From Lactobacillus sp. (lineage in GTDB: Bacteria > Bacillota > Bacilli > Lactobacillales > Lactobacillaceae): 7,292 nucleotides of DNA. The notes under the pieces were generated by a model. The model was not told the DNA's origin, ran no database searches, and saw nothing but the letters and a program-made list of their open reading frames with translations. Below are positions 6,328 through 7,292 of this stretch, one piece after another; the first letter of the stretch is position 1; every line of letters starts with the position of its first letter. Where the stretch lies: the NCBI GenBank assembly GCA_003482405.1, contig DMZB01000321.1, positions 1 to 7,292 on the forward strand, written 5' to 3'. A program made the translations under genes and the position numbers.

Positions 6328-6489
6328 AGCCTGGGACGCCGTTTCCGTGGGACCGGTCTCAGCCCCGAAAATCACGGGTCTTCAACCTCGATTCTGAACC
6401 GAAACCCTCGTTTCAGAACCCGTCCTGCAACATTAAGCAGCCTAACCCCCGCCGTCAAATGTTGCTGCCACGGAACTCTGTCCCAGGCT
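6328..6489 (-). ncRNA. Structured element A: closing stem plus three hairpins, RNA family or repeat
   Basis: Read on the minus strand, toward the RluA-family gene. The closing stem pairs AGCCTGGGAC with GTCCCAGGCT (6328-6337 / 6480-6489, 10 bp) and, after a small internal loop, TTCCGTGG with CCACGGAA (6343-6350 / 6468-6475). Inside, in minus-strand order: hairpin 1 (GCAACATT / AATGTTGC, 6427-6434 / 6458-6465), then GGACG (6425-6421), hairpin 2 (TTCTGA/TCAGAA region, 6392-6418), then CGAGGT, a hairpin 3 with GGTT/GACC base, and AGACCGGTCCCAC (6359-6347). The layout and blocks match element B. There is no U-run after the closing stem, so it is not a simple terminator. Whether it is transcribed is unknown; a non-functional repeat is possible. 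Confidence 0.55.
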
Positions 6490-6497
6490 CGCTTCAC

Positions 6498-6529
6498 TAC
6501 ACCCAAATAGCGCGTAACCCGTTGGTGTA
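6498..6529 (+). other. Hairpin between the two structured elements
   Basis: TACACCCAA (6498-6506) pairs with TTGGTGTA (6522-6529), 8 bp with one bulged C, followed by ATTGTTTTGATT. It could be a weak terminator on the + strand, but no gene reads into it from that side. A loosely repeated block, GTAACCCGTTGGTG near 6514 and GTTACCCGTTGCTG near 6563, lies around it. Confidence 0.3.
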
Positions 6530-6628
6530 ATTGTTTTGATTAACGCGATATTTTGAACAGCCGTTACCCGTTGCTGAATAGATCAAAAAAACGACGCTGT
6601 GTTTGACGGCTACGGTGAGCCGAAGGTG

Positions 6629-6788
6629 GGCAGGGTTGAAATCTGCTGTGAAAGTGTTGTTAATTCGGTGAATTATCCGAATTTAAAACACGGACGCGCT
6701 TGAAGACGTGGTTTATGCGGCTTCAAGGCGAGGTCTAAGACTGTGATCTTCAAGCTTAGACCGGTCCCACAGCGATTTCAACCCTGCC
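6629..6788 (+). ncRNA. Structured element B: closing stem plus three hairpins, RNA family or repeat
   Basis: Read on the + strand, toward pyruvate oxidase. The closing stem pairs GGCAGGGTTGAAATC with GATTTCAACCCTGCC (6629-6643 / 6774-6788, 15 bp perfect), then after one bulged T, GCTGTG with CACAGC (6645-6650 / 6768-6773). Weaker pairing may extend it to about 6619-6798. Inside: hairpin 1 (AATTCGG / CCGAATT, 6662-6668 / 6677-6683, with GTGTT / AACAC below), GGACG (6692-6696), hairpin 2 (CTTGAAG / CTTCAAG, 6699-6705 / 6721-6727, with CGC / GCG below), CGAGGT, hairpin 3 (GGTCTAAG / CTTAGACC, 6732-6739 / 6755-6762), and AGACCGGTCCCAC (6758-6770). It lacks tRNA features and a terminal U-run. It ends about 150 nt before the pyruvate oxidase start. 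Confidence 0.6.
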
Positions 6789-6833
6789 AACCGCAGGCGA
6801 AATTCCATTAGTAATCGAAACTAAAACGGCTTT

Positions 6834-6864
6834 AACTTACTTTTTGTAAGTTTTCGAGTATAAA
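6834..6864 (+). promoter_or_regulatory. Candidate pyruvate oxidase promoter with a palindrome over the -35 region
   Basis: TATAAA (6859-6864) is a fair -10 box. The hexamer 17 bp upstream (CTTACT, 6836-6841) matches the -35 consensus at only 3 of 6 positions and lies inside a perfect 7-bp inverted repeat, AACTTAC / GTAAGTT (6834-6840 / 6846-6852). The leader to the ATG at 6940 would be about 70 nt. The palindrome may be an operator, or a small hairpin with a TTTT tail. Confidence 0.4.
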
Positions 6865-6939
6865 TATGTGCAGTTTCCAAATATGAGTTTTAACATACTA
6901 CCTGAACAATAGATTTCTAATGAATTGGAGATGCACGTT

Positions 6940-7292
6940 ATGGCAAAAATGATTGCTGGGCAAGCATTAGTAAAGGTATTAGAAGACTGGGATATTGATC
7001 ACATCTACGGTATCCCTGGTGGTTCCATCAACCATACTGTTGAGGGTTTGTACCTCGAAAAAGACAAGATTAAGTACATTCAGGTTCGCCACGAAGAAGT
7101 TGGGGCCATGGCCGCTGCGGCTGATGCCAAATTCACTGGCAAGATTGGCGGTGCTTTTGGGTCTGCTGGTCCTGGTGCAACACACCTGTTTAACGGATTA
7201 TACGATGCCAAAATGGACCATGTTCCTGTACTGGCTTTAGTTGGACAAGTTGGGCAAGCTGCGATGAACGCCAACTACTTCCAGGAAATGGA
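6940..7292 (+). CDS. pox: Pyruvate oxidase (thiamine diphosphate-dependent), 3' end cut by the window
   Basis: The first 117 codons of an enzyme of about 600 residues that turns pyruvate, phosphate and O2 into acetyl phosphate, CO2 and H2O2. The visible part is the N-terminal thiamine diphosphate-binding domain and follows the Lactiplantibacillus plantarum enzyme closely: HIYGIPGGSIN (21-31), IQVRHEEVGAMAAAADAK (47-64) with catalytic Glu52, GSAGPGATHL (74-83), NGLYDAKMDHVPVLALVGQ (85-103). Acetolactate synthase is less likely given the RHEEVGAMAAAADAK and LYDA..DHVPVLAL wording. Start: GGAG (6927-6930) is 9 nt before ATG 6940; an in-frame ATG at 6931 abuts that site directly and is unlikely. 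Acetyl phosphate gives ATP through acetate kinase. FAD and tetramer-forming domains lie beyond the edge. Lactobacilli often have several pox paralogs. Confidence 0.93.
   Translation, partial: MAKMIAGQALVKVLEDWDIDHIYGIPGGSINHTVEGLYLEKDKIKYIQVRHEEVGAMAAAADAKFTGKIGGAFGSAGPGATHLFNGLYDAKMDHVPVLALVGQVGQAAMNANYFQEM

Larger units (their letters stand above)
6248..6939. other. 690-bp intergenic region between divergent RluA-family and pyruvate oxidase genes
   Basis: No credible protein gene is seen on either strand; the open frame that crosses the first part is antisense to the RluA-family gene and has no ribosome binding site or family resemblance. The region holds two related structured elements in opposite orientation (6328-6489 and 6629-6788), a hairpin between them (6498-6529), and the pyruvate oxidase promoter region. 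A small 5-bp hairpin (CGCTC 6270-6274 with GAGCG 6284-6288) lies in the RluA-family leader. No transposase, tRNA or CRISPR repeat is present. Confidence 0.85.

Noticed and set aside
6328..6489. Element A as a rho-independent terminator
   Set aside because: No U-run follows the closing stem on either strand, and the internal hairpins with conserved blocks go beyond a terminator.
6126..6530. Open frame of 134 codons on the + strand
   Set aside because: It is mostly antisense to the RluA-family gene and to element A, has no ribosome binding site, and its composition matches no recognisable protein.
6629..6788. Element B as a tRNA or tRNA-like gene, because of its cloverleaf layout
   Set aside because: It is twice the length of a tRNA, has a 15-bp closing stem, and lacks T-loop and anticodon-arm consensus and a CCA end.
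6798..6939. A CcpA cre site upstream of pyruvate oxidase
   Set aside because: I searched for the WTGNAANCGNWNNCW pattern and saw no good match.
6931..6939. ATG at 6931 as the pyruvate oxidase start
   Set aside because: It is in frame but directly abuts the GGAG ribosome binding site; ATG 6940 has proper 9-nt spacing.
1..7292. Insertion sequences, prophage genes, CRISPR arrays or defence genes
   Set aside because: No transposase, integrase, cas gene or regularly spaced direct repeats were seen; the genes are ordinary metabolic and regulatory ones.

Overview
The window looks like the chromosome of a lactic acid bacterium of the family Lactobacillaceae. The reasons are the moderate GC content, strong AGGAGG-type ribosome binding sites, short intergenic gaps, and the gene set itself: an Spx paralog, a DUF915 lipase-like protein, lactate oxidase and pyruvate oxidase. 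The genus cannot be fixed from the sequence alone.

Layout, left to right. (1) The 3' part of an Spx/ArsC-family regulator (+), closed by a bidirectional terminator. (2) A divergent pair: a short-chain dehydrogenase (-) and an HxlR-type regulator (+), sharing a 157-bp control region with a near-perfect palindrome. (3) A membrane-anchored DUF915 alpha/beta hydrolase (-), convergent with the HxlR gene with 3 bp between stop codons. (4) Thioredoxin (-) with its own promoter and a very strong terminator. (5) An L-lactate oxidase-type FMN enzyme (-). (6) A seven-helix TerC-family membrane protein (-) that probably starts at TTG, behind an RluA-family pseudouridine synthase (-). (7) About 690 bp without a gene. 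(8) The first 117 codons of pyruvate oxidase (+), cut by the window's right edge.

The gene content points to oxygen metabolism. Lactate oxidase (lactate + O2 to pyruvate + H2O2) and pyruvate oxidase (pyruvate + phosphate + O2 to acetyl phosphate + CO2 + H2O2) could act in series, with thioredoxin, an Spx-like regulator and a putative manganese exporter as neighbours with redox or metal roles. This link is inferred from family knowledge and proximity.

The most interesting signal is in the 690-bp gap. Two elements of about 160 bp lie in opposite orientations. Each folds into a closing stem plus three hairpins, and both share short conserved blocks at nearly identical spacing, while the stems differ in sequence yet still pair. 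That is the pattern of a structured RNA family or a self-folding repeat family. I do not recognise it as a named element.
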